Of a DNA stretch of 64,000 nt, positions 63,600 to 64,000 are shown in pieces (the stretch's first letter is position 1; each line of letters begins with the position of its first letter). Both the position numbers and the translations under genes were made by a program. Origin of the DNA: Brachypodius melanocephalos (Eukaryota > Chordata > Aves > Passeriformes > Pycnonotidae); contig VZSR01003807.1 in assembly GCA_013398615.1 (NCBI GenBank), positions 4,494,307 to 4,558,306 of the forward strand. The letters run 5' to 3'. The notes below the pieces were generated by a model, which worked only from the letters and a program-made list of their open reading frames with translations, was not told the DNA's origin and ran no database searches.

Positions 63600-64000
63600 G
63601 TAAGGAAGGTGAACGTTTGGTATTATGCTTCCTGTGGATTCCTACAATTTAATTTAATTAATTCTACTTACTAATTTTTAACATCACCATCAAACTCACT
63701 TTCTTGAACATAAAACATACTGAACTTTAAAAAAAATGAATTTAGAAATCACAGTGACTCTAGTTTGTTTTGGGGTTATGATCATGAAAGACCAAAGGCA
63801 GTCTGTGGAGAAAGGACTTTTGTTTGGCTTCTGTAATTTTCACTTCATACTAATCCTTTCAGTAAGAGTGTAGCATTATGTGATAAATACAAAATTGTGA
63901 TAGAATAAATGAGTAACAGGAGTTTCAGTAAAATATTTTGGAAAGCAGGGTCAGCACACTGTTTCTTCTGTCACAAGAATGCTGTTCTGATGGTTTGGTG
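63600..64000 (+). other. RYR2: RYR2 intron 5, 5' part
   Basis: Starts with the donor GTAAGG and runs to the window end. It is AT-rich; no exon 6 (expected to begin with TAQGGGHR codons) and no repeat are seen. Confidence 0.85.

Noticed and set aside
1..64000. CRISPR array, operon, tRNA or rRNA genes
   Set aside because: No spaced identical repeats, bacterial gene layout or RNA-gene signatures were seen; this is vertebrate intron.

Overview
The window is a piece of a vertebrate, almost certainly bird, genome. It lies inside one very large gene on the + strand: RYR2, the cardiac ryanodine receptor. Only four short coding blocks are present, at 14334-14453, 33389-33493, 53202-53222 and 63585-63599. 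They are 120, 105, 21 and 15 bp long, all multiples of three, all flanked by AG/GT and all separated by phase-0 introns. They correspond to RYR2 exons 2, 3, 4 and 5, human residues about 17-103, in the N-terminal beta-trefoil domain. Exons 4 and 5 are microexons whose peptide is, as I recall the paralogues, specific to RYR2. Exon 1 lies upstream and exon 6 downstream of the window.

Layout: end of intron 1 (1-14333), exon 2, intron 2 (about 18.9 kb), exon 3, intron 3 (about 19.7 kb), exon 4 (21 bp), intron 4 (about 10.4 kb), exon 5 (15 bp), start of intron 5. More than 99.5 percent of the window is intron. The intron sequence is AT-rich and low in CpG, with long poly-T tracts on the sense strand.

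Bird origin is supported by repeats. CR1 LINE 3' ends lie at about 9088-9450 (minus) and 60345-60619 (plus, ending in the typical TTCTATGATTCTA). LTRs of the common avian ERVL-like family, whose sense strand begins TGTCCTGGTTT, lie at about 16400-16745, 17238-17977 and 60782-61328, all on the minus strand. The 17238-17977 LTR is split by a younger LTR insertion (17362-17852) with an intact 6-bp target duplication, CAAGCC. A 100-N assembly gap lies inside that insertion, so whether it is a solo LTR or a provirus is unknown. The 60782-61328 LTR is followed, in its own sense direction, by a leader with a CR1 inserted in it and by degraded gag-like reading frames (60272 down to about 58763). This is a truncated, non-functional provirus.

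No other host gene, RNA gene or CRISPR array was found. The remaining short open frames look like chance frames in AT-rich intron. No undescribed multi-gene system is visible. The most interesting points are the paralogue-specific microexons isolated in about 30 kb of intron, an altered first codon at exon 4 beside a second AG, the T23 tract at the exon 2 acceptor, the gap-bearing nested retroviral insertion and several perfect short hairpins.
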